Assembly (NCBI GenBank): GCA_040756575.1
Contig: JBFLYP010000004.1
Span: 1-64,000 of the forward strand
From: DTYU01 sp040756575
GTDB lineage: Bacteria; Bacillota; Desulfotomaculia; Desulfotomaculales; Ammonificaceae
Direction of reading: 5' to 3'
Length of the DNA: 64,000 nt
How positions within the stretch are numbered: the first letter of the stretch is position 1; every line of letters starts with the position of its first letter. This document shows, piece by piece, positions 36,203 to 45,736 of this stretch. Below the pieces are notes generated by a model. That model had not been told where the DNA came from and did not search any database. It saw nothing but the letters and a program-made list of their open reading frames with translations. Position numbers and translations under genes: made by a program.

Positions 36203-37501
36203 TTAACATGTTGTTTTTGCTGTACCAAGGAAATCCGCGACAAGTTTCATTGCACAGAATTCCCCGCACATGGTGCATTCGCGTATCCCGTCAGGATTGC
36301 GCTCCTGACGCAGTCGCCTGGCTTTTTGCGGGTCGATCGCCATCGCAAGCTGCTGCTCCCAGTCAAGGGCCTTGCGGGCCCGTGACATGGCAAGATCTCT
36401 ATCCCGTGCGCCGGGGATGCCTTTGACGATATCTGCTGCGTGTCCTGCTATACGTGCGGTAATTACGCCCTCCCGTACGTCATCCGGGGTGGGGAGGCCC
36501 AGGTGTTCCGCGGGAGTTACGTAACAGAGGAAATCAGCGCCGGCCATTGCTGCCACTGCGCCTCCGATTGCCGATACCACATGGTCATAGCCCGGTGCAA
36601 CGTCCGTGACAAGCGGCCCCAGCACGTAGAACGGCGCTTCGCGGCAGAGCGACTTTTGGAGCTGAACATTTGCTGCAACCTGGTCCAGCGGGACGTGTCC
36701 CGGCCCTTCCACCATCACCTGGACACCCCGTTCGCGCGCACGGTCTACCAGTTCACCGAGGATGATCAGCTCTTGAATCTGAGCGCGGTCGGTTGCGTCT
36801 GCTAGGCAACCGGGCCTGAGGCCGTCGCCGAGGCTCAAGGTTACATCGTATTTAAGGCAGATGTCAAGCAGCCGGTCGAATTCGGCATATAGCGGATTTT
36901 CCGCACCGTGGTGCAGCATCCAGCCGAGGATAAAAGAACCGCCGCGGCTTACGATATCTGTAACCCTTCCCTGAAGGCGCAGCCGCTCGATGCTCGCCAA
37001 GGTGACTCCACAGTGAACGGTAATAAAATCTACACCGTCTGATGCATGGCGCTCGATTACTTCAAAGATTTCGTCAGCGCTTAAGGCAACGATGCTCCCG
37101 TGGCGCTGGAGTGCTTCTATCGCGGCCTGGTATATCGGAACCGTTCCCACCGGTACCGGGCTTCCGCATACAGTCTGCCGGCGCAAAGCGTCCAGATCGC
37201 CTCCCGTACTTAAATCCATTATCGCATCGGCTCCTGCCTCGAGTGCTATGCGTATCTTTAGCAGTTCCTGTTCTTTGTCGGTAAAACGTGTGGAAGTCCC
37301 GATATTCGCGTTAACCTTCGTTCTCAGTCCGGCACCGATCCCTGCCGGGTCAAGACCGGTATGGTTTTTATTCGCCGGGATCACAATCTTCCCCGCGGCT
37401 ACTCCGGAGCGAACAAACTCAACAGTCCGGCCTTCCCGGGCGGCTACCCGTTCCATTTCCGGCGTTATTAAACCCTCTTTAGCCGCCTGTAACTGCGTCA
37501 A
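36203..37501 (-). CDS. thiC: Phosphomethylpyrimidine synthase ThiC
   Basis: 432 residues, radical-SAM enzyme converting aminoimidazole ribotide to HMP-P. The C-terminal CTMCGEFCAMK is the unusual CxxCxxxxC [4Fe-4S] motif. Other features are NANIGTS, MDLSTGGDLDALR, ITVHCGV and MVEGPGHVPLDQ. TTG 37501 overlaps the thiDE stop as TTGA and has GGAGGGG, so it is translationally coupled. Confidence 0.96.
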   Translation of the reverse strand: MTQLQAAKEGLITPEMERVAAREGRTVEFVRSGVAAGKIVIPANKNHTGLDPAGIGAGLRTKVNANIGTSTRFTDKEQELLKIRIALEAGADAIMDLSTGGDLDALRRQTVCGSPVPVGTVPIYQAAIEALQRHGSIVALSADEIFEVIERHASDGVDFITVHCGVTLASIERLRLQGRVTDIVSRGGSFILGWMLHHGAENPLYAEFDRLLDICLKYDVTLSLGDGLRPGCLADATDRAQIQELIILGELVDRARERGVQVMVEGPGHVPLDQVAANVQLQKSLCREAPFYVLGPLVTDVAPGYDHVVSAIGGAVAAMAGADFLCYVTPAEHLGLPTPDDVREGVITARIAGHAADIVKGIPGARDRDLAMSRARKALDWEQQLAMAIDPQKARRLRQERNPDGIRECTMCGEFCAMKLVADFLGTAKTTC

Positions 37502-38541
37502 TTCAACCCCTCCAGGATTTTAAGCATCAGCGATGCGCTTCCGGCTACATCCGGTGCTCCCGCCACCGCGCTGATTACCGCCACCCGGTTCGCCCCCGCC
37601 TCCACTACAGAAGCGACGTTTTCAGGGTTTATCCCGCCGATGGCTACAACCGGTATCTGAACAGCCTGAATGACCGCTGTTAAGAGCGGCAAACCTTTCG
37701 GCTCAAGGCCGGGCTTTGTTGCCGTTGCAAAAACCGGCCCTACCCCGATGTAGTCGGCGCCGTCCTGCTCTGCGGCAACGGCTTCGGCAACGCTGTGGGT
37801 TGAAACTCCAATGATCGCATGGTCCCCGAGTATCCGGCGGGCCTCGGATACCGGCAGATCCTCCTGACCCAGGTGCACCCCGTCAGCGCCGGACGCCGCC
37901 GCTATCTCCACTCGATCGTTGATGATCAGCGGTACTCCCGCTTCGTTTGTAACCTCACGCAGCAGCCGTGCCAGCTCCAAAAAACTCTTTGCCGGCAGTT
38001 TCTTTTCCCGCAATTGGATAAGCCCTGCCCCTCCGCGGATTGCTTCCCGAGCAACCTCGGGTACGGGCCGCCTTCCGGTGTGGCTTGTACCTACTATCAC
38101 GTACAGCCTTAGTTTATTCAGTATTTCAACTTTCTGGTTTAGATAAAATCTCCGGAGAAACTCCTGTTCAAGTTTGTAAGCCAGGAAACGGGTTCTTTTA
38201 AAAGTTTCAGCAGCTTCCGGCGCCAGGTACCGCGCTGTTTCTTCAAGAACCCGCGCTGCTTCTTGAACCCGGCGGGCGTTCGCTCTCAGAAAAGCGCCCG
38301 TTTTCGGATACGAAGCCTCTTTATAAGCAGTACCGAAATCCCGCGATACATCCCTCGCGGCAAGAGGGTCGGCCGGAAGGTCTGGAGCGGCGCGGCGCAG
38401 TTCGTGCCGTGCCGACCTGATAGTTTTAGCCAGGTCGGCATCACCCAAAACAAAGCGGGCGGTGTCTTCTAAAACCCGCAGACCTTCACATGCGCGGTTT
38501 AAGTTTGCGTCAAGTAAGCGATAGAATGACTTTATCTCCAT
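37498..38541 (-). CDS. thiE: ThiD2-ThiE fusion: HMP-P kinase-like domain with thiamine-phosphate synthase
   Basis: 347 residues, longer than single-domain ThiE (~210). Residues 1-135 are helical (LLDANLNRACEGLRVLEDTA, SRDFGTAYKEASYP) and match the ThiD2-type N-terminal domain known to phosphorylate HMP-P in some bacteria. Residues 140-345 are ThiE: QLREKKLPAKSFLELA, INDRVEIAAASGADGVHLGQ, GVSTHSVAEA, DYIGVGPVFATATKPG and VVAIGGINPENV. First gene of thiDE-thiC-thiL. I saw no TPP riboswitch upstream. Confidence 0.9.
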   Translation of the reverse strand: MEIKSFYRLLDANLNRACEGLRVLEDTARFVLGDADLAKTIRSARHELRRAAPDLPADPLAARDVSRDFGTAYKEASYPKTGAFLRANARRVQEAARVLEETARYLAPEAAETFKRTRFLAYKLEQEFLRRFYLNQKVEILNKLRLYVIVGTSHTGRRPVPEVAREAIRGGAGLIQLREKKLPAKSFLELARLLREVTNEAGVPLIINDRVEIAAASGADGVHLGQEDLPVSEARRILGDHAIIGVSTHSVAEAVAAEQDGADYIGVGPVFATATKPGLEPKGLPLLTAVIQAVQIPVVAIGGINPENVASVVEAGANRVAVISAVAGAPDVAGSASLMLKILEGLN

Positions 38542-38722
38542 AATAGCCCTTCAGTTTATAGGATACAATCCCGAGGAGGGTTTTGTAAAACTCTTTGCTT
38601 GGGGAAAAAGCAAAGCTCGCCGATTTATGTAGCGATAGTTTCAGACTGCCACTCAACTGAAAAAACGGCATTTTGACTCGCAACTCCTCCCTAATCGCCG
38701 GCAAATCTCAACTCAGTTACGG

Positions 38723-39130
38723 TTATTTATCTGTAGTTATCCCACGAAGTGGATCACTTTTTTGCTGCAGGACCTCGTTTAGAATCGCCTTTATCGCAAT
38801 CATGTCCAATGGTTTTTCGAGGAAAGCGGCGGCCCCTTTCTGAAAGGCTGCAGTTATTGTTTCAATTTCGGGAGAAGCGGTCATCATTACGACATCCCCT
38901 TCATACGAAATCCTCTGCAACTCTTCAAGGACACCGAAACCGTCGAGCACCGGCAATTGAATATCCAGAAAAACGACGTCCGGTTGGAGCCGGTGCGCGA
39001 TTTCAACCGCTTCACGCCCGTTCTTTGCGAGTACGGGTAAATGTCCTTGAGCGAGTATTGATGCTTCGAAGAATTCTCGAATCTCGGGTTGGTCGTCGGC
39101 TACAAGAACTTTCAGCATCCCACCGGGCAT
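38723..39130 (-). CDS. Single-domain response regulator (CheY/Spo0F-like)
   Basis: 135 residues from ATG 39130, preceded by GAGGGGG. Acidic pair in VLVADDQPE, phospho-acceptor Asp in VVFLDIQLPVLDG, Thr in MMTASPE and Lys in AFLEKPLDM. No output domain is present, so it may act in a phosphorelay or by protein contact. No kinase is adjacent. Confidence 0.85.
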   Translation of the reverse strand: MPGGMLKVLVADDQPEIREFFEASILAQGHLPVLAKNGREAVEIAHRLQPDVVFLDIQLPVLDGFGVLEELQRISYEGDVVMMTASPEIETITAAFQKGAAAFLEKPLDMIAIKAILNEVLQQKSDPLRGITTDK

Positions 39131-39188
39131 CTGTACCCCCTCGGCGAAACATGGTAAAAGTTCGAAACGACATTTGATCGACGGAATT

Positions 39189-39929
39189 TTAAGTAGTGGG
39201 AGTGGGTTTACCTCCCGAAGATTTCTGGTAATCTGAGCAGCTTGCAATTAATGAAGAAAACAGCTTTAAGAATACCGGATCGTTTTCCCACATTCCTTCA
39301 GGGTGAAACTGGACCCCGACCGCAAAAGGATGCGCCTCGGCCTCGATTCCCTCGATCACACCGTCCGGTGCCCAAGCGGTTGCTTTAAAAGTCGGTGCCA
39401 GCCGGCTTACCGCCTGGTGATGAAAGGAGTTAACCCGCGGCCGTAAAGTGCCGAAAATGGAGGCCAGCTTTGAGCCGGGAAGGATTTCTATGTGATGTGT
39501 ACCGTGCCAGCGCGGTGCATCCTGGAAGTGCTTCAAGGGATTGCAAACACCGAGGCTGATGTCTTGTAGGACCTTTCCCCCGGCCGCTACGTTCAATACT
39601 TGCAATCCCCGGCATATCCCAAGAACGGGAACCTGCCGGATCAGGGCTGCCCGGGCGACTGCGATCTCAAAAGCGTCACGGCGGGGGGTGATTTTTTTGG
39701 TCGACGGTAGGGGCTCCTCACCAAAGTAAGACGGGTCTATATCACCGCCGCCGGAAAGAATGAGCCCATGGACTCTTTCCAAAGCCGCTGCGGCCAGCTC
39801 CATAGAAAGCGAAGGCAAGATGAAGGGTAGCCCGCCGGCCTGGGTTACCGCATCTATGTAGTAACGCGTCAGAGAAAACCTTGCTTCTTCTTCATCGAAG
39901 GCAGAGGTGATTCCAATTATAGGACGCAT
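39189..39929 (-). CDS. Gamma-glutamyl-gamma-aminobutyrate hydrolase-like class I amidotransferase (peptidase C26)
   Basis: 246 residues from ATG 39929 (AAGGGAG box); the upstream frame lacks similarity. RPIIGITSAFDEE, GLILSGGGDIDPSYFGEE, the nucleophile elbow VLGICRGLQVLNVAAGG (Cys), NSFHHQAV and VGVQFHPEGMWEN provide the Cys-His-Glu triad. Relatives hydrolyse gamma-glutamyl amides in putrescine or glutamine-related breakdown. Confidence 0.88.
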   Translation of the reverse strand: MRPIIGITSAFDEEEARFSLTRYYIDAVTQAGGLPFILPSLSMELAAAALERVHGLILSGGGDIDPSYFGEEPLPSTKKITPRRDAFEIAVARAALIRQVPVLGICRGLQVLNVAAGGKVLQDISLGVCNPLKHFQDAPRWHGTHHIEILPGSKLASIFGTLRPRVNSFHHQAVSRLAPTFKATAWAPDGVIEGIEAEAHPFAVGVQFHPEGMWENDPVFLKLFSSLIASCSDYQKSSGGKPTPTT

Positions 39930-40243
39930 AAGCCGCTCCCTTGGTTTTGTTATTGTACACGGAACCGGTAAGACACGTGAACAAACGGAACCATCTCTAT
40001 AACTCCAATTGTCAAATTCAAAACATAGGTTATCATTTGCTGTAACGTATGGCGGTCGCTGAGAATTCCTGGGGTTCAAACCCCTGCGCAAAAGGTCTAC
40101 GCAGACGTTACGCAATTCCTTATTCAATTATTCCCATGTCCAGTATTCCCATGTCCAGCGAATTACAGGTGCACCGAACGGAAAGAGCCGCCTGAGGCGA
40201 CCCTTAGACGGATGGCTGTTCACGGGCAGAGCCGCCATACCGG
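39930..40243. other. Gene-free interval before ilvN end
   Basis: No gene. A 7-bp inverted repeat GTAACGT/ACGTTAC (about 40050 and 40104) flanks a tRNA T-arm-like sequence GGGGTTCAAACCCCT (40073-40087). No complete cloverleaf can be drawn. Confidence 0.4.
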
Positions 40244-40735
40244 CTAATCTCCCTTTACTAAATGAGCCCCTCTCGTCAGTGTAACCTTCCCGGTTCGAAC
40301 CATTTCGAGAATGCCGTGTTCGCTTAAAACCTCACAAAGTGCATCAATCTTTTCTTCGTCTCCGGTCATTTCTACCACCATTGTTTCTTTACCAACATCC
40401 ACGATGTGTGCGCGGAATATTTCTACGATATCCACAATATCCGACCGGCGTGAGGGATCGGCTTTTACCTTTATCAGTGCAAGCTCCCGGTCGATTACAT
40501 TTTGGTCCAGGCGTTCGACCTTGAGGACATCTATAAGCTTCGACACCTGTTTAACAACCTGGTCGATAACCCTGTCGTCTCCCTGAACCACAAGGGTAAG
40601 CCGGGAGATGTTCGGCTCCTCGGTATGACCGGCGGTGATACTCTCGATATTGAAGTTCCGCCTGCTTAAGAGTCCTGCAATCCGCGCCAGCACTCCGGGC
40701 TTATTCAGTGCCAAGACGGCAAGTGTGTGTCTCAT
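40244..40735 (-). CDS. ilvN: Acetolactate synthase small (regulatory) subunit
   Basis: 163 residues from ATG 40735 (GGAGTGAG box). The N-terminal ACT domain is HTLAVLALNKPGVLARIAGL with NIESITAGHTEEPNISR, and a second ACT-like domain follows (ETMVVEMTGDEEKIDAL). It binds valine and tunes the large subunit IlvB, which is not adjacent. Confidence 0.93.
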   Translation of the reverse strand: MRHTLAVLALNKPGVLARIAGLLSRRNFNIESITAGHTEEPNISRLTLVVQGDDRVIDQVVKQVSKLIDVLKVERLDQNVIDRELALIKVKADPSRRSDIVDIVEIFRAHIVDVGKETMVVEMTGDEEKIDALCEVLSEHGILEMVRTGKVTLTRGAHLVKGD

Positions 40736-40817
40736 ATGGCTCACTCCGGTATATTTGGTTAAGGGCCGTGACCGAATAATGGAACAATAGTGCTATAGCT
40801 AACTATACCATAAAAGA

Positions 40818-40860
40818 AACCCGGGGCGAAAGTAGCAAATAACAGACCCCGGGTTTTTTA
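40818..40860 (-). terminator. Terminator after the second FdhA-like gene
   Basis: AACCCGGGG and CCCCGGGTT pair across about 20 nt. T-rich tracts lie on both sides, so it may act in both directions. It separates the FdhA-like operon from ilvN. Confidence 0.8.
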
Positions 40861-40896
40861 ACTGAGCGAGGAAATGACGCCTGCCCTCTGTAGATA

Positions 40897-43491
40897 CTAC
40901 TTCTCAATACGAACAGGGCAAATCTTTGCCTCCTTATCATTAAGTAGATTGCCGGGCTTCTGCGGGCAATTACAGTTGAGAACTACTACGGAAGGCGGTG
41001 AGAGATCGGTGATCCTGACCCGTGCGATAATCTGTCCACGGCGGGAGACTACCTTTACCTCTTCGCCGTCGTCAACCCCGCTGTCTGCTGCGTCTTTGGG
41101 GTTCAGTTCAATGAATTCCTCTGCCGCTAATTGACGGAACCCCTCGACTTTATGCGCGCACGCGCCGTAGAATATGGCGTTTCTTTTTGTGATTAGAGTC
41201 AACGGAAACTCTACGTCGGGGCGTTCCACAGGGCCTTCGTACGTAACAGGAACGAGTTTTCCTTTACCGGTCGACCTGCTGAAACCCTCAGCATGCAGGA
41301 CAGGAACTCCTGAGCGCCATGTGGAGATGCTGTTGTCATTTGGCCCGTATGAGACGGTGTCATAACCCGGGATGAGAGAAGCTATCTCTTTCATAATCTC
41401 ACCCGGGTGAGCGAAATCAAAACCGGCGGCCCCCATTGCACCGGCGATTTTCCGGATAATCTCCCAGTCGGGAAGGGACCGTCCGACCGGCTCGACAGCC
41501 TTGCGAAGCCTTTTTACTTGACGGTCGGCGCAGGTAAATGTCCCCTCCTTTTCCGCAAAACCGGCCGCCGGTAAAATCAGATCGGCGTATGCAGCGGTTT
41601 CGTTGAGAAACAAGTCCTGAAACACTATAAATTCAACCTTTTCAAGGCAGTTTATCATCTTTTGCCTGTTAGGCATATCCACTGCTGGGTTGCCGCCTAT
41701 TATGTATAAGGCCTTGACTTTTTCAGCCAAAACCGCGTCCCATAACTCCGTCAGTGTCAACCCCGTTGACCCGCTCAACCTGGTTTTCCAGGCGGTGGTA
41801 AACCTTTCCCTCGCCGCCTTGTCCGTTACCGTCTGAAAGCCCGGGTAAAAGCCCGGCAAACAGCCCATGTCGCAGACGCCCTGGGTGTTGTTTTGTTCTA
41901 AAAGGGGATAAAGGCCTGCTGAGGGCCTGCCGATATTTGCTGTAAGCATGGCGAGGTTAATGAGGGCGTAGACAGAGTCCTTACCGTGGCAGTGTTGGGT
42001 AATCCCCGTAGACCAAAAGGCTGCCGCCGGTTTGGCAGTTGCGTAAGCCTGGGCTGCTTCCACCACTGTTTCGCGCGGAACGCCGGTAAGCCTTTCCACT
42101 CTACCAAGGGGGAAGCCTTCTAAAGCCTCTTTTAAGGATTCAAAGTTCTCGCACCTTATCTGCACAAAATCCTCGTCTACCAGACCCTCCTCGACGATTA
42201 CCCTGGCCATACCCATAAGCAAAGCCAGGTCTGTTCCCGGGTATGGCTTGAGCCATAAGTGGGCGAAGCGGTGGAGGTCGTTTTCCACAGGGTCTATGAC
42301 AATCAGTTTACTCCCGTTTTTCACTGCCCGTTTCAGCTTCTGGGCGATTACGGGATGGGTCTTTGTGATGTTGGCTCCCGCAAGCAGAATGCAGGCTGCT
42401 CCCTCCACATCCGAAGCAGGGTTTGTTGTGCCGCCGATGCCGGTAGTTTCCCAAAGGGCTTCTAAACTGGCGGCGTGCGAAAGGCGGGCGGTGTTATCGA
42501 CGTTATTCGTGCCTAAAACGGTTCTGGCAAACTTTTGGATGAGGTAAGCATCTTCGTTGGTTAACTTGGCGGAAACCACAAACGCGATCTGATCGCCTTT
42601 ATACTGAGACAGTCTTGCTGCCACAGAACGGACCGCGTCGTCCCACGAGATTTCAGTAAACCCTTCTTCGGTTTTCACCAGCGGGGATTTAAGTCTGTCG
42701 GGCGAGTAGATGAAGCGCCAGCCGAAACGACCTTTTGCACACAACAGGTCACCATGAGCGCTGACTATTTTGGACTCGCGGATGCCGAGTTTCACCCCGC
42801 AACCCGTGCTGCAGTAAGGACAAACTGTTTTTATGTAATTTTCGGGCCGCTGGTACTCTTTGTAAACGAGGCCGCCTACAGGACACCTTTCCACACATTC
42901 CCCGCAGGATTCACATGAGGATTCGACAAGCGGTTTTCCTCCCGAAGTCGTGACCTTGCTCCTGTAACCCCGCCCTGCAATCGCAATCGCGTTGATGTGG
43001 AGGAGCTCGCCGCATATGCGCACGCATCTTTCACAGAGCACGCATTTGGCCGGATCCAGGTCGAAGAAAGGGTTAGAGGTGTCAGGCTCCGGGCTGGTTT
43101 GTGCAAACCTCAGCCGTGCAAGTTTCCTTCTGTCGATCCGCAGGTAAGCCATCACCCGCTGGAGTTCACACCTGCCTTTTTTCCGGCAGTTGCGACAGTC
43201 GTCGTGATGATTTGCTATCAGTAATTCAACGAGACCACGGCGGATTTCATCGACTTCGGAGGTTCTTGTTTTGATCACCATTCCCTCTTTAACCGGAGTC
43301 CTACAGGACAAAACCGGCCCCTTGCCTTCCAATTCGACGTAACACAGCCGGCACACACCCGCAGGACTCAGGTCGGGGTGGTGGCACAGGTGAGGGATGT
43401 AGATATTATTACCCAGAGCCGCCTCTAAAACGGTCATCCCGTTCCGGGCGGAAACCCTTTTGTCGTCAATGAGAAAAGAGAGTTCCTCCAT
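40897..43491 (-). CDS. FdhA-like molybdopterin oxidoreductase with Ser in place of catalytic Sec/Cys
   Basis: 864 residues with the same layout as the Sec FdhA: [2Fe-2S] (CHHPDLSPAGVCRLC), a CxxC segment (CRNCRKKGRC), two ferredoxin motifs (CVLCERCVRIC, CESCGECVERC), CPYCSTGCGVKLG and the molybdopterin domains. The active-site position reads NTARL-S-HAASLEAL. The codon is TCG, so neither Sec nor Cys, though the next His is kept. Ser is a Mo ligand in DMSO-reductase-type enzymes, so the substrate may not be formate, or the subunit may be inactive. It is the third gene of a NuoE-NuoF-FdhA-like operon. Confidence 0.88.
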   Translation of the reverse strand: MEELSFLIDDKRVSARNGMTVLEAALGNNIYIPHLCHHPDLSPAGVCRLCYVELEGKGPVLSCRTPVKEGMVIKTRTSEVDEIRRGLVELLIANHHDDCRNCRKKGRCELQRVMAYLRIDRRKLARLRFAQTSPEPDTSNPFFDLDPAKCVLCERCVRICGELLHINAIAIAGRGYRSKVTTSGGKPLVESSCESCGECVERCPVGGLVYKEYQRPENYIKTVCPYCSTGCGVKLGIRESKIVSAHGDLLCAKGRFGWRFIYSPDRLKSPLVKTEEGFTEISWDDAVRSVAARLSQYKGDQIAFVVSAKLTNEDAYLIQKFARTVLGTNNVDNTARLSHAASLEALWETTGIGGTTNPASDVEGAACILLAGANITKTHPVIAQKLKRAVKNGSKLIVIDPVENDLHRFAHLWLKPYPGTDLALLMGMARVIVEEGLVDEDFVQIRCENFESLKEALEGFPLGRVERLTGVPRETVVEAAQAYATAKPAAAFWSTGITQHCHGKDSVYALINLAMLTANIGRPSAGLYPLLEQNNTQGVCDMGCLPGFYPGFQTVTDKAARERFTTAWKTRLSGSTGLTLTELWDAVLAEKVKALYIIGGNPAVDMPNRQKMINCLEKVEFIVFQDLFLNETAAYADLILPAAGFAEKEGTFTCADRQVKRLRKAVEPVGRSLPDWEIIRKIAGAMGAAGFDFAHPGEIMKEIASLIPGYDTVSYGPNDNSISTWRSGVPVLHAEGFSRSTGKGKLVPVTYEGPVERPDVEFPLTLITKRNAIFYGACAHKVEGFRQLAAEEFIELNPKDAADSGVDDGEEVKVVSRRGQIIARVRITDLSPPSVVVLNCNCPQKPGNLLNDKEAKICPVRIEK

Positions 43492-43503
43492 AACAATCTA
43501 ACC

Positions 43504-45120
43504 TCACATCCGGCAAACACCCGCACGGCAGCGGTGTTTGTGAATATGCTCCTCATACTCCCTGCGGAAGTAGCGGATCGTTGTGAGAACCGGGTTGGGT
43601 GCTGTTTTACCCAGACCGCACAGGGAGCTTTTTGCTGTGATCCTACCGAGTTCCTCAAGCAGTTCAATATCGCCGGCCTTTCCCTTGCCCTTGGTGATGT
43701 CATCGAGGATATCAAACATCTGCTTTGTCCCCAAACGACAGGGGATGCATTGGCCGCAGGACTCCCGTTGCGTGAAGTCCAGGAAAAAGCGCGCCAGGTC
43801 GACCATGCAGGTATTTTCGTCCACGATTACCATGCCGCCCGAGCCCATGATCGAGCCTGCAGAGGTAAGCGAATCGAAATCAACGGGCATGTCAAGCATA
43901 TCCGCCGGGAGGCAGCCTCCCGAGGGACCCCCGGTCTGAACGGCCTTGAACGGTACGTTTCCCTGAATCCCCCCGCCGATATCGAAGATTATCCTGCGCA
44001 AAGAAGTTCCCATGGGTACCTCGACGAGGCCGCAGTTGGCCACCTTGCCCGTCAGGGAAAATACCGCGGTGCCTTTACTTTTTTCCGTGCCTCTTGCGGC
44101 GAACCAGTCGGCCCCGTGCAGGATTATCCGGGGGATGCTGGCAAAGGTTTTGACGTTGTTGAGCAGGGTGGGCTTGCCCCACAGGCCTGCTTCCGAAGTG
44201 CGGGGGCGGGGGAGGGGGAGGGGCAGTCCCCGGTAACCCTCAATCGACCGGACCAGGGCTGTTGACTCGCCGCACACGAAAGCCCCGGCTCCTTGAAAAA
44301 CTTCTATTTCAAAATTAAAATCGGAGCCTTGAATTCTACCGCCGAGGAACCCTTTTTCCCTTGCCTGTTGAATGGCGGTTTTCAGCCGGTTGACCGCTAA
44401 CGGGTACTCCGCGCGGACATAGATATAACCCTTAGAAGCACCGATGGCGTAACCGGCGATAATCATTCCCTCCAGAACGGAGTGGGGGTCGCCTTCCATT
44501 ACAGAACGGTCTTGAAAGGCACCGGGGTCGCCTTCGTCTCCGTTGCAGACCACAAACTTTTCTTTACCGGGAGCACGGTAACAGGCGTCCCATTTCCTGC
44601 CTGCTGGAAAACCTGCGCCACCCAGTCCCCGCAGTCCGGACCGCTTTACCTCTGCGATGATCTCATGCGGGGACATTTGCGTAAGCGCTTTCAGTAAGGC
44701 CTGGTAACCCCCGGCGGCGAGGTAGTCGGCGATGTCTTCCGGGTCGATACTTCCGCAGTTTTTCAGGATCACCCGTTCTTGCTGATGGTAAAAAGGAACT
44801 TCGTCGTAGCGGCTGAACGGCTGTCCGGACGCGGGATCGCGGTAAAGGAGCCGCTCCAGGGGTTTGTCTCCGGCGATTATAGCGGCGACGATGTCTTTTG
44901 CGTCCTCGGATTTAACCTTTGTATAGAAGAAGCCTTCGGGCCTGGTTACGACAACAGGTCCCTGTTGGCAAAAGCCGTGGCAACCGGTCCTTTTGAGACG
45001 TATCCCGGTTGCACCTGCATTCGTCAGTTCGGTTTCGAGCAGGGAATAGACCTGGTCGCTTCCGCCGGAAAGGCAGCCCGTGCCCTGGCAAACACAAATG
45101 ATGCGCTCATTTTCAGGCAT
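43504..45120 (-). CDS. NuoF-like flavoprotein of the second FdhA-like complex
   Basis: 538 residues. Thioredoxin-like [2Fe-2S] domain (CVCQGTGCLSGGSDQ, TGCHGFCQQGP), NuoF core GLRGLGGAGFPAGRKWD and ESCGQCIPCRLGTKQM. Compared with the 21271 paralog it lacks both the Cys-rich N-terminus and the C-terminal ferredoxin domains. It is the NAD(P)H-reactive subunit, overlapping the NuoE-like gene by 8 bp. Confidence 0.9.
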   Translation of the reverse strand: MPENERIICVCQGTGCLSGGSDQVYSLLETELTNAGATGIRLKRTGCHGFCQQGPVVVTRPEGFFYTKVKSEDAKDIVAAIIAGDKPLERLLYRDPASGQPFSRYDEVPFYHQQERVILKNCGSIDPEDIADYLAAGGYQALLKALTQMSPHEIIAEVKRSGLRGLGGAGFPAGRKWDACYRAPGKEKFVVCNGDEGDPGAFQDRSVMEGDPHSVLEGMIIAGYAIGASKGYIYVRAEYPLAVNRLKTAIQQAREKGFLGGRIQGSDFNFEIEVFQGAGAFVCGESTALVRSIEGYRGLPLPLPRPRTSEAGLWGKPTLLNNVKTFASIPRIILHGADWFAARGTEKSKGTAVFSLTGKVANCGLVEVPMGTSLRRIIFDIGGGIQGNVPFKAVQTGGPSGGCLPADMLDMPVDFDSLTSAGSIMGSGGMVIVDENTCMVDLARFFLDFTQRESCGQCIPCRLGTKQMFDILDDITKGKGKAGDIELLEELGRITAKSSLCGLGKTAPNPVLTTIRYFRREYEEHIHKHRCRAGVCRM

Positions 45121-45589
45121 CCCGGTCTTCCTCCCCGAGACTTTGGAATAATATCTGTACCCTCTCAGGCGTCATTTCGCCGAAAACGTCTTTGTTTACC
45201 CTCACGCACGGTGCCAAGGCACAGCAGCCGATACACCCTACGGTCTCCAGTGTATACTCAAGGTCTGTGGAAGTTTCTCCCTCTTTGAGCTGCGTGATAC
45301 CCTCTATCTCTTTCAGGATCTGCGGCGCCCCGCGGACGTGGCAGGCAGTGCCGCGACAGACCGCAATTCTTCTTCGCCCCAAAGGCTGCAGCCTGAACTG
45401 GTCGTAGAACGAAGCAACGGAGTAAACGTCACTCGGCGGGAGGTGCAGGTATTTTGCGATTTCTTCCACGGCTTTATCCGGGAGGTAACCAAGCCCCGAC
45501 TGGACCTCCTGTAAAATCGGGATCATTTCGTGCCGCGACTGCCTGTAATAGGGGAGTATCTCTTTCACGAAAACAAGCTCTTCGTCCAT
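45113..45589 (-). CDS. NuoE-like [2Fe-2S] subunit of the second complex
   Basis: 158 residues. ASFYDQFRLQPLGRRRIAVC, GTACHVRGAPQI and VGCIGCCALAPCVRV hold the four cluster cysteines. First gene of the operon; ATG 45589 with GGAAG upstream. Confidence 0.9.
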   Translation of the reverse strand: MDEELVFVKEILPYYRQSRHEMIPILQEVQSGLGYLPDKAVEEIAKYLHLPPSDVYSVASFYDQFRLQPLGRRRIAVCRGTACHVRGAPQILKEIEGITQLKEGETSTDLEYTLETVGCIGCCALAPCVRVNKDVFGEMTPERVQILFQSLGEEDRDA

Positions 45590-45736
45590 AGGATGCTACT
45601 TCCTTTCCTTATGGCAGGGAAGTTGTCTCTCCCGCCAAATCCCGGCAAGTGAAACAGGATCCGTAAGTGAACTTCGCCAGCGCCCGGTGGGCGCTGCATT
45701 TAGGTGAGAATGCATGCGGGCAACTGCCGGCGGCTG

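Noticed and set aside
38542..38722. Possible TPP riboswitch upstream of the thiamine operon
   Set aside because: The conserved CTGAGA and ACCTGAT-type blocks are not found.
40050..40110. T-arm-like GGGGTTCAAACCCCT suggesting a tRNA
   Set aside because: No acceptor stem, anticodon arm or D-arm can be placed around it. At best it is a tRNA remnant.
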